Program-made: the position numbers and the translations under genes
Notes under the pieces: generated by a model
What the model saw: only the letters and a program-made list of their open reading frames with translations
What the model was told of the DNA's origin: nothing
The model's database searches: none
In this document: piece by piece, positions 8,313 through 16,714 of the stretch
Layout: the number at the start of each line of letters is the position of its first letter
How positions within the stretch are numbered: the stretch's first letter is position 1
Assembly (NCBI GenBank): GCA_963737405.1
Contig: CAVTSL010000006.1
Span: forward strand, 400,830 to 464,829
Direction: 5' to 3'
Source: JACCTU01 sp963737405
GTDB lineage: Bacteria; Actinomycetota; Thermoleophilia; Gaiellales; Gaiellaceae
DNA: 64,000 nt

Positions 8313-9640
8313 GCGGCCACCCGCGCAGGGTCCTTCGCGAAGACCGACATGATCTCCGCGACCATCTCCTCGCGCGAGCCGTACCGGCGCTCGTCGTAGC
8401 ACCCGAGCGGGCTCTCGAGCACCGCGTACAGGCACTTGTTGCAGTACGTGCACGGCCGCGGCGCCTCGTCGCGTCCCTCGGCGAACATGCGGACGAGGTC
8501 GTTGTTGGCGATCAGCCCGCGCCCGATCGCGACCGCGTCGCAGCTCCCGCGCTCGATCGCGTCGCGGATCAGCGATGCGCGCTGGAAGCCGCCGGTGACG
8601 ACGACGGGGATCGACACGGCCTCCTTTACTCGGCGCGCGTCGTCGAGGCTCGCCGCCTCCAGCTGCTCGGTCGTCCGGCTCGCGCGCCATTCGAAGACCT
8701 TGTAGACCGGCCACGTGCGGAAGAGGACGTAGTTGCGGAACGTCTTCGAGCCGCTCGACAGCATCGTGTCGTAGGTCGCGACGACGTCCTTCGCCGAGAA
8801 CGTGCCCGCGGGGTTGTCCGGATGCGGGAACGTGTTGCCGCGCGAGACGTGGATCGCGTCCGCCCCCGCCGCCTCGAGCCACTTCGCGACCTGAACGGAG
8901 TCCTCGATCGTGTTGCCCTTCTTCGCCCACGGCATCAGCGCGTTCCCCAGCTCGGTCGCGCTGATCTTGACCTGGAGGTGGAAGTCGTCGCCGACCTCGC
9001 GCCGGATCGCCTCGACGGTCTCGACCAGCAGGCGCGCGCGGTTCTCGAGCGACCCGCCGTACTCGTCGTCGCGCTCGTTGATCGCCGACGAGAGGAACTG
9101 CGTGAAGACGTACCCGTTCGCTCCGTGGATCTCGACGCCGTCCAGCCCGGCTTCGCGCGCGCGCCTGGCGCCCTGCGCGAACGCTTCCTGCAGCTCGCGG
9201 ATCTCGGCTTTCGTCGCCTTCCGGCACCGGAAGCCGTGCAGCGCGTCGGAGCGGTCCGTCGACGAGAGCCCCGGCTCGAGGTCGTGCTCGAAGCCGGGGA
9301 TGTCGCGCTGCCGTCCGGCGTGCGCGAGCTGCACGATGAAGCGGCAGTCGTGCTCGTGGACCCGCTCGCCGAGCGCGCGCCAGAACGGGATCTGGTCGTC
9401 GCGCTCGATCGTCGCGTAGTTCGGGACGATCCGGCCGCGCGGGTGCACACCCGTCCACGAGGAGACGATCGCGCCGACTCCGCCCCGCGCGAACTTCAGC
9501 TCCCAGTTGATCCGCGTCTCGGTCCCGGTCCCGTCGTAGAGGTCGAACCGCCCGGAGACGTTCGAGCGGAAGATCCGGTTCTTGACCGTGAGGTTCCGGA
9601 ACCGGAGCGGCTCGAAGATCGGGTCGCCGGCCTCGCTCAC
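8309..9640 (-). CDS. Old Yellow Enzyme family NADH:flavin oxidoreductase, third paralogue
   Basis: A 443-residue TIM-barrel flavoprotein starting FEPLRFRNLTVKNRIFRS, the standard opening of the NADH:flavin oxidoreductase/12-oxophytodienoate reductase family. It keeps GVEIHGANGYVFTQFLSS and the FMN-phosphate segment VVTGGFQ. A cysteine motif C-x2-C-x2-C-x10-C (PCTYCNKCLYAVLESPLGC) lies near the C-terminus. It resembles the Fe-S site of dienoyl-CoA reductases, yet the C-terminal FAD/NADPH domains of those enzymes are absent. Expected chemistry is reduction of an activated C=C bond. The GTG start overlaps the previous stop. It is the most divergent of the three tandem copies. Confidence 0.9.
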   Translation of the reverse strand: MSEAGDPIFEPLRFRNLTVKNRIFRSNVSGRFDLYDGTGTETRINWELKFARGGVGAIVSSWTGVHPRGRIVPNYATIERDDQIPFWRALGERVHEHDCRFIVQLAHAGRQRDIPGFEHDLEPGLSSTDRSDALHGFRCRKATKAEIRELQEAFAQGARRAREAGLDGVEIHGANGYVFTQFLSSAINERDDEYGGSLENRARLLVETVEAIRREVGDDFHLQVKISATELGNALMPWAKKGNTIEDSVQVAKWLEAAGADAIHVSRGNTFPHPDNPAGTFSAKDVVATYDTMLSSGSKTFRNYVLFRTWPVYKVFEWRASRTTEQLEAASLDDARRVKEAVSIPVVVTGGFQRASLIRDAIERGSCDAVAIGRGLIANNDLVRMFAEGRDEAPRPCTYCNKCLYAVLESPLGCYDERRYGSREEMVAEIMSVFAKDPARVAA

Positions 9641-10986
9641 CGCGTCGCCGTTCTCGCGGGTGCGCCGTGCTCCTTGTAGGCCGGCAGGTCGTACACGGTC
9701 ATGATCTCCTCGATCATCTGCTCGCGCGACTCGAAGCGGCTCTCGTCGTAGCACCCGAGCGGGTTCTCGACGAAGTTGACGAGGCACTTGTTGCAGTACG
9801 TGCACGGCCGCGGCGCGCGGTCGAGGCCCTCGGCGAACAGCTTCGGCAGGTCCGGGTTGGCGAGCACCGTCCGCGCCATCGTGACGCCGTCCACGTCGCC
9901 GGACTCGATCGCCCCCCGGATCACCGACGCCGTCTGGAAACCGCCGGCGCAGAGCACCGGCACGTCGACGGCGCGCTTGACGGCGGCGGCGTCCGGCAGC
10001 GTCTGGCCCTCGTACTTCCCGTGGAGCGGCCGCTCCCACCACTTCTGCATCGTCCACTTGAGCGGCGGCACGCGGAACGCGACGAGGTTGCGGAACGCGT
10101 GGCGCCCGCTCGAGACCATGCTGTCGTACGTCCTCGCGAGGTCCGCGAGCGGCATCTTGCCCGGCGGGTTCCGCGGGTGCGGGAACGCGCCTCCGGTCGA
10201 GACGTGGAAGCCGTCGACGCCCGCCTCCTCGAGCCACTTGCAGACCTGCACGGACTCCTCGAGCGTGTTCCCGTCGCCCATCCACGGATAGATGTCGCGC
10301 AGATGCTCGCGCGGGCTGATCTTGAACTGCACGTGGTAGTCGTCGCCCACCTCGCGCCTGATCGCGCGAACGACCTCGAGCGCGAACCGCGCCCGGTTCT
10401 CGAGCGACCCGCCGTACTCGTCGTCCCGGTCGTTGATCGCCGACGAGAGGAACTGCGTGATCAGGTAGCCGTTGCAGCCGTGGACCTCCACCCCGTCGGC
10501 GCCGGCCTCACGCGCGCGGCGCGCGCCCTGCGCGAACGCGTCGACGATCTCGTCGATCTGCGCCTGCGTCATCCGCTCGCACTCGAACCCGTGCAGCGGC
10601 TCTCGCTTGTCGGTCGACGAGAGCCCCTTCGCGTACTGGATGCCCGGAACGTCGCGCTGACGCCCCGAGAACGCGAGCTGGATGATGTAGCGGCAGTCGT
10701 GCTCGTGGACGCGGCTGACGAGCTCCCGGTAGAACGGGATGAGCTCGTCGCGGTCGATGTGCGAGTAGTTCGGCACGATCAGCCCGCGCGGGTGCACCGG
10801 CGTGTTCGAGGAGATGATGGCGCCGATCCCGCCCTTCGCGAACTTGACGTCCCAGTTGATCCGGATCTCGGTCCCGGAGCCGTCGTAGTTGTCGAACCGC
10901 CCCGAGAGGCTCGAGCGGAAGAGGCGGTTCTTGACCGTCAGGTTCCGGAACTCGAGCGGCTCGAAGATGACGTCGTTGTCGATCAC
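9637..10986 (-). CDS. Old Yellow Enzyme family NADH:flavin oxidoreductase, second paralogue
   Basis: A 449-residue member of the same family. It opens VIDNDVIFEPLEFRN with GTG overlapping the previous stop (GTGA). It has GVEVHGCNGYLITQFLSS, VSTGGAFPHPRNP and VLCAGGFQTAS, and the terminal cysteine motif PCTYCNKCLVNFVENPLGC. It is close to the first copy over its whole length, including the unusual FPHPRNP insertion and the FRNL segment, so the duplication kept the whole domain. The substrate pocket residues differ enough that each copy could act on a different intermediate or at a different step. Confidence 0.9.
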   Translation of the reverse strand: MIDNDVIFEPLEFRNLTVKNRLFRSSLSGRFDNYDGSGTEIRINWDVKFAKGGIGAIISSNTPVHPRGLIVPNYSHIDRDELIPFYRELVSRVHEHDCRYIIQLAFSGRQRDVPGIQYAKGLSSTDKREPLHGFECERMTQAQIDEIVDAFAQGARRAREAGADGVEVHGCNGYLITQFLSSAINDRDDEYGGSLENRARFALEVVRAIRREVGDDYHVQFKISPREHLRDIYPWMGDGNTLEESVQVCKWLEEAGVDGFHVSTGGAFPHPRNPPGKMPLADLARTYDSMVSSGRHAFRNLVAFRVPPLKWTMQKWWERPLHGKYEGQTLPDAAAVKRAVDVPVLCAGGFQTASVIRGAIESGDVDGVTMARTVLANPDLPKLFAEGLDRAPRPCTYCNKCLVNFVENPLGCYDESRFESREQMIEEIMTVYDLPAYKEHGAPARTATR

Positions 10987-12401
10987 GCAACCTCCACCGG
11001 GGTGTCGTGGGCCAGGAACGACGGCTCGCCGTAGACGGAGAAGATCTGCTCGAGCATCTCCTCGCGTGAGTCGAACCGTGCCTCCTCGTAGCAGCCGAGC
11101 GGGTTCTCGACGAAGTTGAACAGGCACTTGTTGCAGTAGGTGCAGGGACGCGGCGCCGTGTCGCGGCCGGCCTCGAAGTGGCGGACGAGGTCCGGGTTCG
11201 CGACGAGCGGCCGCGCGATCGTGACGCCGTCGCACGCGCCGCTCGAGATCGCCTCCGCGATCACCGACGCCGTCTGGAACCCGCCGGTGCAGAGCACCGG
11301 GATGCTCACTGCCTGCTTCACCGCGCGCGAGTCCGCGAGGTTGATCCCCTCGTAGCCGCCGAACGCGCGCGTGGGACGCTGCCACCACCACCGGAAGCCG
11401 GCGGAGAACGGCCAGGTGCTGAAGATCAGGAAGTTCCGGAGCACGTGCCGGCCGTCGGAGATGAGCGCGTCGTAGGTCTTGACCATCTCGCGCGCCGGGA
11501 AGCGGCCGGCGGGGTTGCGCGGGTGCGGGAAACCGCCGCCGGTCGAGATGTGGAGCATGTCGACCCCCGCTTCCTCGAGCCAGCGGCAGACCTGGAGCGA
11601 CTCCTCGAGGGTGTTGCCGGGCCGCAGCCACGGGAGCAGCTCCCGCATGTGCTCTCGCGGCGAGATCTTGAAGCCGAGGAAGAAGTCGTCGCCGACCTCG
11701 GCACGGATCGCGCGCACGACCTCGAGCGAGAAGCGCGCGCGGTTCTCGAGCGAGCCGCCGTAGTCGTCGTCCCGATCGTTGATCGCGGACGAGAGGAACT
11801 GCGTGAAGAGCATCCCGTTCGCGCCGGCGAGCTCGACCCCGTCGAGGCCCGCCTCGCGCGCGCGGCGTGCGGCGTCGGCAAACGACTGCACGACCGACTG
11901 GATCTCCGGCACGGTCATCTTGGTCGCAGGGAAGCCGTTGATCGGCTCCGCACGGTTGCTCGAGCTCCAGGCGGGCCAGCGCTGCACGCCGGTCATCATC
12001 CGCTCGCGCCCGGCGAAGACCAGCTGGACGACGTACTTGCAGTCGAGCTCGTGGACGCGCCGGCCGAGCTCGCGCCAGAAGGGAATCGTCTCGTCGGAGT
12101 CGATGTACGCGTAGCCTGGGATGATGTGGCCGCGCGCGTCGATCGGCGCGTTCGAGGAGATGATCGTGCCCACTCCCCCACGCGCGAACTTCAGGTCCCA
12201 GTTGATGCGGACCTCGGTCCCCGAGCCGTCGTAGTTGTCGAAGCGGCCGGCGACGCTCGAGCGGAAGATGCGGTTCTTGACCTCGAGGTTGCGGAAGCGG
12301 AGCGGCTCGAAGACGGCGGAGGTGCGGGCAGGGTCCAGCGGCGGGTGCTCCCCGGGTGTCGCCGCAGCAACGGATTGGACGTGCGCGTTGCTCAACGTCA
12401 C
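10983..12401 (-). CDS. Old Yellow Enzyme family NADH:flavin oxidoreductase, first paralogue and operon leader
   Basis: A 472-residue flavoprotein with about 28 extra N-terminal residues before the family start (VFEPLRFRNLEVKNRIFRSS). It carries GVELAGANGMLFTQFLSS, where the usual His after GVE is replaced by Ala (the sister copies have EIHGANG and EVHGCNG). The terminal motif is PCTYCNKCLFNFVENPLGC. It is the first gene of the operon, directly downstream of a divergent promoter region. The ATG at 12399-12401 is the natural start, although a shorter start cannot be excluded given the N-terminal extension. Confidence 0.9.
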   Translation of the reverse strand: MTLSNAHVQSVAAATPGEHPPLDPARTSAVFEPLRFRNLEVKNRIFRSSVAGRFDNYDGSGTEVRINWDLKFARGGVGTIISSNAPIDARGHIIPGYAYIDSDETIPFWRELGRRVHELDCKYVVQLVFAGRERMMTGVQRWPAWSSSNRAEPINGFPATKMTVPEIQSVVQSFADAARRAREAGLDGVELAGANGMLFTQFLSSAINDRDDDYGGSLENRARFSLEVVRAIRAEVGDDFFLGFKISPREHMRELLPWLRPGNTLEESLQVCRWLEEAGVDMLHISTGGGFPHPRNPAGRFPAREMVKTYDALISDGRHVLRNFLIFSTWPFSAGFRWWWQRPTRAFGGYEGINLADSRAVKQAVSIPVLCTGGFQTASVIAEAISSGACDGVTIARPLVANPDLVRHFEAGRDTAPRPCTYCNKCLFNFVENPLGCYEEARFDSREEMLEQIFSVYGEPSFLAHDTPVEVA

Positions 12402-12421
12402 CCCCGGCTCGTTGCCGCCCG

Positions 12422-12489
12422 AGCTTCGTCGGCGGCCTCGGGTTTGTCAAGACGGGAGCCTTGACGTCCCCCGGACGACGCCACATCAT
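12422..12489. promoter_or_regulatory. Divergent promoter region with a palindromic candidate operator
   Basis: Within the 186-base gap between the divergent genes there is a perfect inverted repeat, GTCAAG at 12446-12451 and CTTGAC at 12460-12465, with 8 bases between. The left arm contains, on the minus strand, a TTGACA -35 match (12445-12450) for the oxidoreductase operon. The right arm gives TTGACG (12461-12466) for the plus-strand gene, followed 17 bases later by CATCAT. One repressor dimer could therefore cover both -35 boxes. The -10 box on the minus side is weak. No regulator gene lies nearby. Confidence 0.4.
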
Positions 12490-12587
12490 CCGCCGGGCGA
12501 CAACGGAGGCTCGATGCGGAGCATCACGTCGCTGCGGCAAAGCGCTTCACACAACCTGGGGTCGGATCTCGGAGCGCCGCCTCGACC

Positions 12588-14123
12588 ATGAGGCGGCGCC
12601 TTCACGAGCTGCGTTCGCGGATCGTCGGGTGGGCCAAGTCGATCAGCCGGCGTCGCTGGGCCGGCTATCTCGGAGCGCCGCTCCTGATCGTCTTCGGGCT
12701 CCTCGTCCTGATCCTGCTCAACGTCGCCAACCGCTCGCTCTGGGGGCAGGTGCTGTACGCGGTGGTGATCACGACCGCCGTCGTCTGGCTGCTCGGCCGC
12801 GCGCTCTGCCACCTGCTCGGGATCCCGCTCATCTCGGTCCAGCGCTCGCTGCTCTGGGCGGTGGTGGCGGTCGTGGCGTTCCCGGTCGCACTCGCCCACG
12901 GCACACTCGCGCTGCTGCTGCTGTTCGGGCTGCCGCTCTTGTGGCTCGTGATCCACGTCGTCCGAGCGCACTTCCTCGGCTATCGCGGCGAGCCTCCGCC
13001 CTGGATCGGGCTGATCGCCGGGCTCCTCGCGCTCTCGCTGTTCGTCGTCCTCACGCCTCGCGTCGCGCACTCCGAGTCTCCGCCGCGCGCAGCTCCCATC
13101 GTGACCGAGGAGGACCAGGCGCAGGCCGAGCTGGCGCGGCGCGTGCGCCCCGTCCTGCTCTTCAACTCGAGCGAGCCGCGGTTCCCCCTCAACATCGGGA
13201 CCGCGATCTCGGAACAGCTCATCCAGGCCTGTCGCACCGCCCTGGGGGGCGAACCGTGCAAGGTGCTCGAGCGGGAGTCGGACGTCGACCTCGGCGCGGA
13301 CTACCTCCACGTCGAAGACGTGGTCGGGCCGCGCGGAGGAGGGCCGACGAGCGCCATCTACTACCGGGTGGTCCCCGCCAGGAACCGGGTTTACGTCGAC
13401 TACTGGTGGTACTTCACCAGGAACCCGAATCCTGTCGCGTCCGGGGTGTTCTGCGCGCCCGGCTTCCAGCTCCCGGGGCTGACCTGCCACGAGCACCCGA
13501 GCGACTGGGAAGGCGTCACCGTGGTGCTCGGGCCGTGCGAGACGTTCGGGCCACCGTGTACGACCTACGGCGACCGCCGCTGGGCGCCGGTTGCGGTTCG
13601 GTACGCGCAGCACGAGTTCGTGGTCTCCTACGCGTGGCAGCCCACGCTCGTCCGACTGTGGCGCGGATGGGGCCGTCCCGCGCTTCAACCGCTCGTGTTC
13701 GTCGCGAACAACAGCCACGCGTCGTACCCGACCGCGTGCCGACGGCTCTGCAAGCAGATCCGGACGCTCTTCGGCGCGGGGGTCTCCGAGGCTGCGCACG
13801 ACGGCCGCATCCGCTGGTCGCGGAACGACGACTGCGCGGCCTGCGTCCGCCGGCTGCCGCTGACCCGCGACGGGGAGCCGGCGCTCTGGAACGCGTTCGG
13901 CGGGCGCTGGGGCACACAGAAGTGCATCCTCGCCGGCTCCTACTGCGACGCCTCGCGCGCGCCCGGCGCGCCCTCGAAGCAGGGCCGTTACGAGGACCCG
14001 TCGGAGCCCGGCCCGTGGCTCTGCCTGACGAGACCCGACGACCCGGATGCGCGCGGACTGCGGCGCTGTGAGGCGCACGCCGACCCTGACCTCTGGATCC
14101 CCGGCTTCCGGCGCGAAGGTTGA
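12588..14123 (+). CDS. Vps62-like domain protein with N-terminal membrane segments
   Basis: A 511-residue protein with about five hydrophobic helices in the first 160 residues (roughly 28-46, 53-72, 86-103, 105-125 and 139-156) and a large soluble domain after them. The soluble part has YVDYWWYF, HPSDWEGVTVVLG and NNSHASYP, the hallmark pattern of Vps62/DUF946-like proteins. Several cysteine pairs in the soluble part suggest an extracytoplasmic domain. Function of the bacterial family is not established. A second, membrane-free member lies at 20776-21825. It is transcribed away from the oxidoreductase operon and overlaps the next gene by TTGA. Confidence 0.72.
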   Translation: MRRRLHELRSRIVGWAKSISRRRWAGYLGAPLLIVFGLLVLILLNVANRSLWGQVLYAVVITTAVVWLLGRALCHLLGIPLISVQRSLLWAVVAVVAFPVALAHGTLALLLLFGLPLLWLVIHVVRAHFLGYRGEPPPWIGLIAGLLALSLFVVLTPRVAHSESPPRAAPIVTEEDQAQAELARRVRPVLLFNSSEPRFPLNIGTAISEQLIQACRTALGGEPCKVLERESDVDLGADYLHVEDVVGPRGGGPTSAIYYRVVPARNRVYVDYWWYFTRNPNPVASGVFCAPGFQLPGLTCHEHPSDWEGVTVVLGPCETFGPPCTTYGDRRWAPVAVRYAQHEFVVSYAWQPTLVRLWRGWGRPALQPLVFVANNSHASYPTACRRLCKQIRTLFGAGVSEAAHDGRIRWSRNDDCAACVRRLPLTRDGEPALWNAFGGRWGTQKCILAGSYCDASRAPGAPSKQGRYEDPSEPGPWLCLTRPDDPDARGLRRCEAHADPDLWIPGFRREG

Positions 14124-14815
14124 CGGCCGCTCCGCGTCCGCGCCGGATCGAGGACGTCATCCGCCGCATGAAGGCGATCGTCCGCGAGCTCCACCCCACG
14201 GACGGCATCTCCGCGTTCACGCGCCTGTACCTCGCCGTGACGGAGGCGGTCGCGGGTGCGGCCGGGGAGCGCGAGTTCGAGAACGAGCGCTTCCTGCACG
14301 CGCTCGACGTCGCCTTTGCGAACCTCTACTTCGACGCGCTCGACGCGCTCCGGAGCGGGAACGGCGCCGCGGTGCGCGCGTGGGCGCCGCTCGTCGAGGC
14401 GCGCGGCCGCCGCGGCGTCCTTCCGCTGCAGTTCGCGCTCGCCGGGATGAACGCCCACATCAACCGCGACCTCCCCGTCGCGCTCGTCCAGACCTGGCAC
14501 GAGCTCGGGCTCGAGCCGCGCCGCAGATCGCCCGAGCGCCGCGACTTCCGCCGGGTGAACGCGCTGCTCGAGCAGACGGAGGCGCGCGTGAAGCCCGCGC
14601 TCGTCACCGGACCCGTCGCCGCGGTCGACACGTCGCTCGGCCGGCTCGACGACGTGCTCGCGATGTGGAAGGTGGAGAAGGCGCGCGAGGCCGCGTGGGT
14701 GAACGGCGAGACGCTCTGGTCGCTGCGCGACGCGCCTGCGCTCCAGCGCTCGTTCCTCCGCACGCTCGACCGGACGATCGGCCTCGTCGGCCGCGGGCTC
14801 CTCCGGCCGTTGTAG
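14120..14815 (+). CDS. DUF5995-like protein
   Basis: A 231-residue, mostly helical protein. It starts with TTG overlapping the Vps62-like stop (TTGA), so the two are probably co-translated. The segment LPLQFALAGMNAHINRDLPVALV near residues 100-122 matches what I remember of the actinobacterial DUF5995 family; the conserved His residues in it could bind a metal. No signal peptide or membrane segment is visible. Function is unknown. It ends next to a strong hairpin at 14831. Confidence 0.68.
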   Translation: MTAAPRPRRIEDVIRRMKAIVRELHPTDGISAFTRLYLAVTEAVAGAAGEREFENERFLHALDVAFANLYFDALDALRSGNGAAVRAWAPLVEARGRRGVLPLQFALAGMNAHINRDLPVALVQTWHELGLEPRRRSPERRDFRRVNALLEQTEARVKPALVTGPVAAVDTSLGRLDDVLAMWKVEKAREAAWVNGETLWSLRDAPALQRSFLRTLDRTIGLVGRGLLRPL

Positions 14816-14830
14816 TGGTCACGACTCCGG

Positions 14831-14849
14831 GCGCCGAGAGACTCGGCGC
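14831..14849. terminator. Bidirectional hairpin between convergent genes
   Basis: GCGCCGAG at 14831-14838 pairs perfectly with CTCGGCGC at 14842-14849 over a 3-base loop. It sits in the 40-base gap between two convergent stop codons, so it can serve both genes. There is no clear T-run, as is common in GC-rich actinobacteria. Confidence 0.6.
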
Positions 14850-14855
14850 TGCCGG

Positions 14856-15752
14856 TTACTCCGAGAAGCTCTTCCATTTCAGCTCCATCGACTCGACGTA
14901 CAGCTCCGCGGTCACGCGCGCCATCTGCTCGCCTGCCGAGGACTGCCGCCGGAGCGCGAAGATCCCGACGTTCTTCAGCTCGATCCTCCCGAGCTCCTGC
15001 TTCAGCGACGGGTCGAGGAAGACGATCGACCCGTTCTTCTCGCGATCGTCGCCGTTGTTGCCCTTGACGACGAAGTCGTCGAACCAGTCGCTCCACGTCT
15101 GCACGCCTTTTTCGCCGAGCGTCACCCGGAGGTTCGGGAACTCGACCTGCCCGGGCTCGCGCCGGAAGTCGCGCCTGGCGCCGATGTCGTCGGCCGCCAC
15201 GGTCTGCTTCACCGTGAACGCGTCGATCTTGCTCACCGTCTTGGCGTCGAGGTCGCCGAGCTCCAGGCGGAAGTTCGCCGCGAGCCACTGCTTCTTCTTC
15301 GCTGTCGCACCAGCGAGCTTCCCGCTTCCCTTCGTGCTCGTGATCGACTCCGGCGCAACCTTCACGGTGAGCTCGGCGGGCGTCTTTGCGGATGCGTCGA
15401 GCGCGGGAACGGTCGTCTCGGTGACGAGCGCGTCGTGGAACTCGCGCCGCCGTTTCACGTCGAGATTCGCGTCGGCTTCGACGATCGCGCCGTTGCGCCG
15501 ACTCGGTTTCCCCGACCACGACCCTGCGATCCACTCGTATACGTCGGCGGTCATCCCGAGCTCGACGCCGAGCGTGAGCTCCTCGTACTTCACGTTGCCG
15601 AGGTGCTTCTTCGCGAACGGTTGCGGTCCCACGGGCTCGGCGACGACCTCCGCACTGATGTCGCCGCCCTCGACCGACTTCACGAAACCTGCCGCCGCTC
15701 CGTCGAGCTCGAGAGCGAACCTGCCGCCGACGCTCCGCGGGATGCTTCCCAA
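14856..15752 (-). CDS. Phage tail-tube-like protein (T4 gp19 family), orphan
   Basis: A 298-residue protein whose first half reads as a T4 gp19-type tail-tube subunit: GRFALELDGAAAGFVKSVEGGD near the start, then YEELTLGVELGMTADVYEWI. Such subunits stack into the inner tube of phage tails and contractile injection systems. It is about twice the usual length of roughly 150 residues, and the second half (LAANFRLELGDLDAKTVSKIDAFTVKQ) looks like a second, diverged tube-like repeat. No sheath, baseplate or spike gene lies in the window, so it is an orphan here. It diverges from the VanY-like peptidase gene across a 101-base gap. Confidence 0.7.
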   Translation of the reverse strand: MGSIPRSVGGRFALELDGAAAGFVKSVEGGDISAEVVAEPVGPQPFAKKHLGNVKYEELTLGVELGMTADVYEWIAGSWSGKPSRRNGAIVEADANLDVKRRREFHDALVTETTVPALDASAKTPAELTVKVAPESITSTKGSGKLAGATAKKKQWLAANFRLELGDLDAKTVSKIDAFTVKQTVAADDIGARRDFRREPGQVEFPNLRVTLGEKGVQTWSDWFDDFVVKGNNGDDREKNGSIVFLDPSLKQELGRIELKNVGIFALRRQSSAGEQMARVTAELYVESMELKWKSFSE

Positions 15753-15853
15753 TTCGGGCCTCCTGGGTTCGAAGCTGCCGCAGGTGCGGCGCGAGCGTAG
15801 CGCGGGCGGACGGTGATTCCTAGAGTGAGGACCGAGAACCAGGAGGTGACGAG

Positions 15854-16714
15854 ATGGCGGTAGCGCTGCTACGCCCGGGCCAGACCCATCCCGACGTCGC
15901 GCGGATGAAGAGCGCGCTCGTCCGGGAGCTGACGGAGCGCGGCGACGTGGAGCTTGCGTCGCGCATCCGGCCCGACCTTCGGACGTACGGAAACGCGGCG
16001 GTGCGTGCGGTCAAGCGGTTCCAACGCGACGCCGGACTGGATCCCGACGGCATCGTCGGCGAGGCGACGTGGAAAGCGCTCGGCGTCGACGAACCCGTCG
16101 TCGACGCGCGCCCCGTCCTCAACGGCGTGCCGTGGGAGCCGGGCGTGATCGCGATCGACGGGATCTGGGTCGCAGGCCCGCTCGCGAAAGCGATCCTCGC
16201 GCAGCGCTCGCGGGGTGCGTGGAAAGGCCACCTGAACAGCGGGTACCGGCCCGACTGGTACCAGACGATGCTCTTCAAGGCGGCCGTCAAGAAGTACGGC
16301 AGCGAGGCGTCTGCGCGCAAGTGGGTCGCGCCGCCCGGACGGTCTCGCCACCGGTTCAAGGACTGGCGCGGCGCGGCCGACACGACGGGCGGCGCGGGGC
16401 TCGACGCTGCGTCGCCGGGGCTCGTACGCCCGATGAGCTGGGAGCCGTGGCACGTGCAGCTCCGCGGGCCGGGCGACGAGGAGAGTGTCGTGTCCGACGA
16501 GGAGATCTTCGCCGAGGAAGGAGCGGAGGGCGTTCCCGCGGAGCCTCCGACGGCGCAGCTCGACGAGCATGCCGTCGAGCTCGCGGACGTCGAGGCCGCG
16601 ATCGAGGAGCTGCTCGCGCGCTACGACGAGCGCGAGCAGGCGGCCGACGAGGACGACGAGGACACTGAGGAGATCGCGAGCTTCTACGATCCCGACGAGC
16701 AGCAGGACGGGTGA
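15854..16714 (+). CDS. Peptidoglycan-binding VanY-type D-Ala-D-Ala carboxypeptidase
   Basis: A 286-residue protein. Residues 1-80 are a PG_binding_1 domain (AVRAVKRFQRDAGLDPDGIVGEATWKAL). Residues 100-205 form a VanY/M15 zinc peptidase, with NSGYRPDW (128-135), a loosened metal motif SRHRFKDWRGAAD (164-176) and EPWH (197-200); His166, Asp176 and His200 fit the zinc ligands. The last 80 residues are very acidic. No signal peptide is seen, so release may need lysis or a secretion machine. A strong AGGAGGTGA site precedes the ATG. Its stop overlaps the TIR gene start by GTGA. Phage endolysins share this layout. Confidence 0.82.
   Translation: MAVALLRPGQTHPDVARMKSALVRELTERGDVELASRIRPDLRTYGNAAVRAVKRFQRDAGLDPDGIVGEATWKALGVDEPVVDARPVLNGVPWEPGVIAIDGIWVAGPLAKAILAQRSRGAWKGHLNSGYRPDWYQTMLFKAAVKKYGSEASARKWVAPPGRSRHRFKDWRGAADTTGGAGLDAASPGLVRPMSWEPWHVQLRGPGDEESVVSDEEIFAEEGAEGVPAEPPTAQLDEHAVELADVEAAIEELLARYDEREQAADEDDEDTEEIASFYDPDEQQDG

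Noticed and set aside
9637..12540. 967-codon minus-strand frame spanning two oxidoreductase genes
   Set aside because: Only its last 449 codons are the real second oxidoreductase; the upstream part is an out-of-frame reading of the first paralogue.
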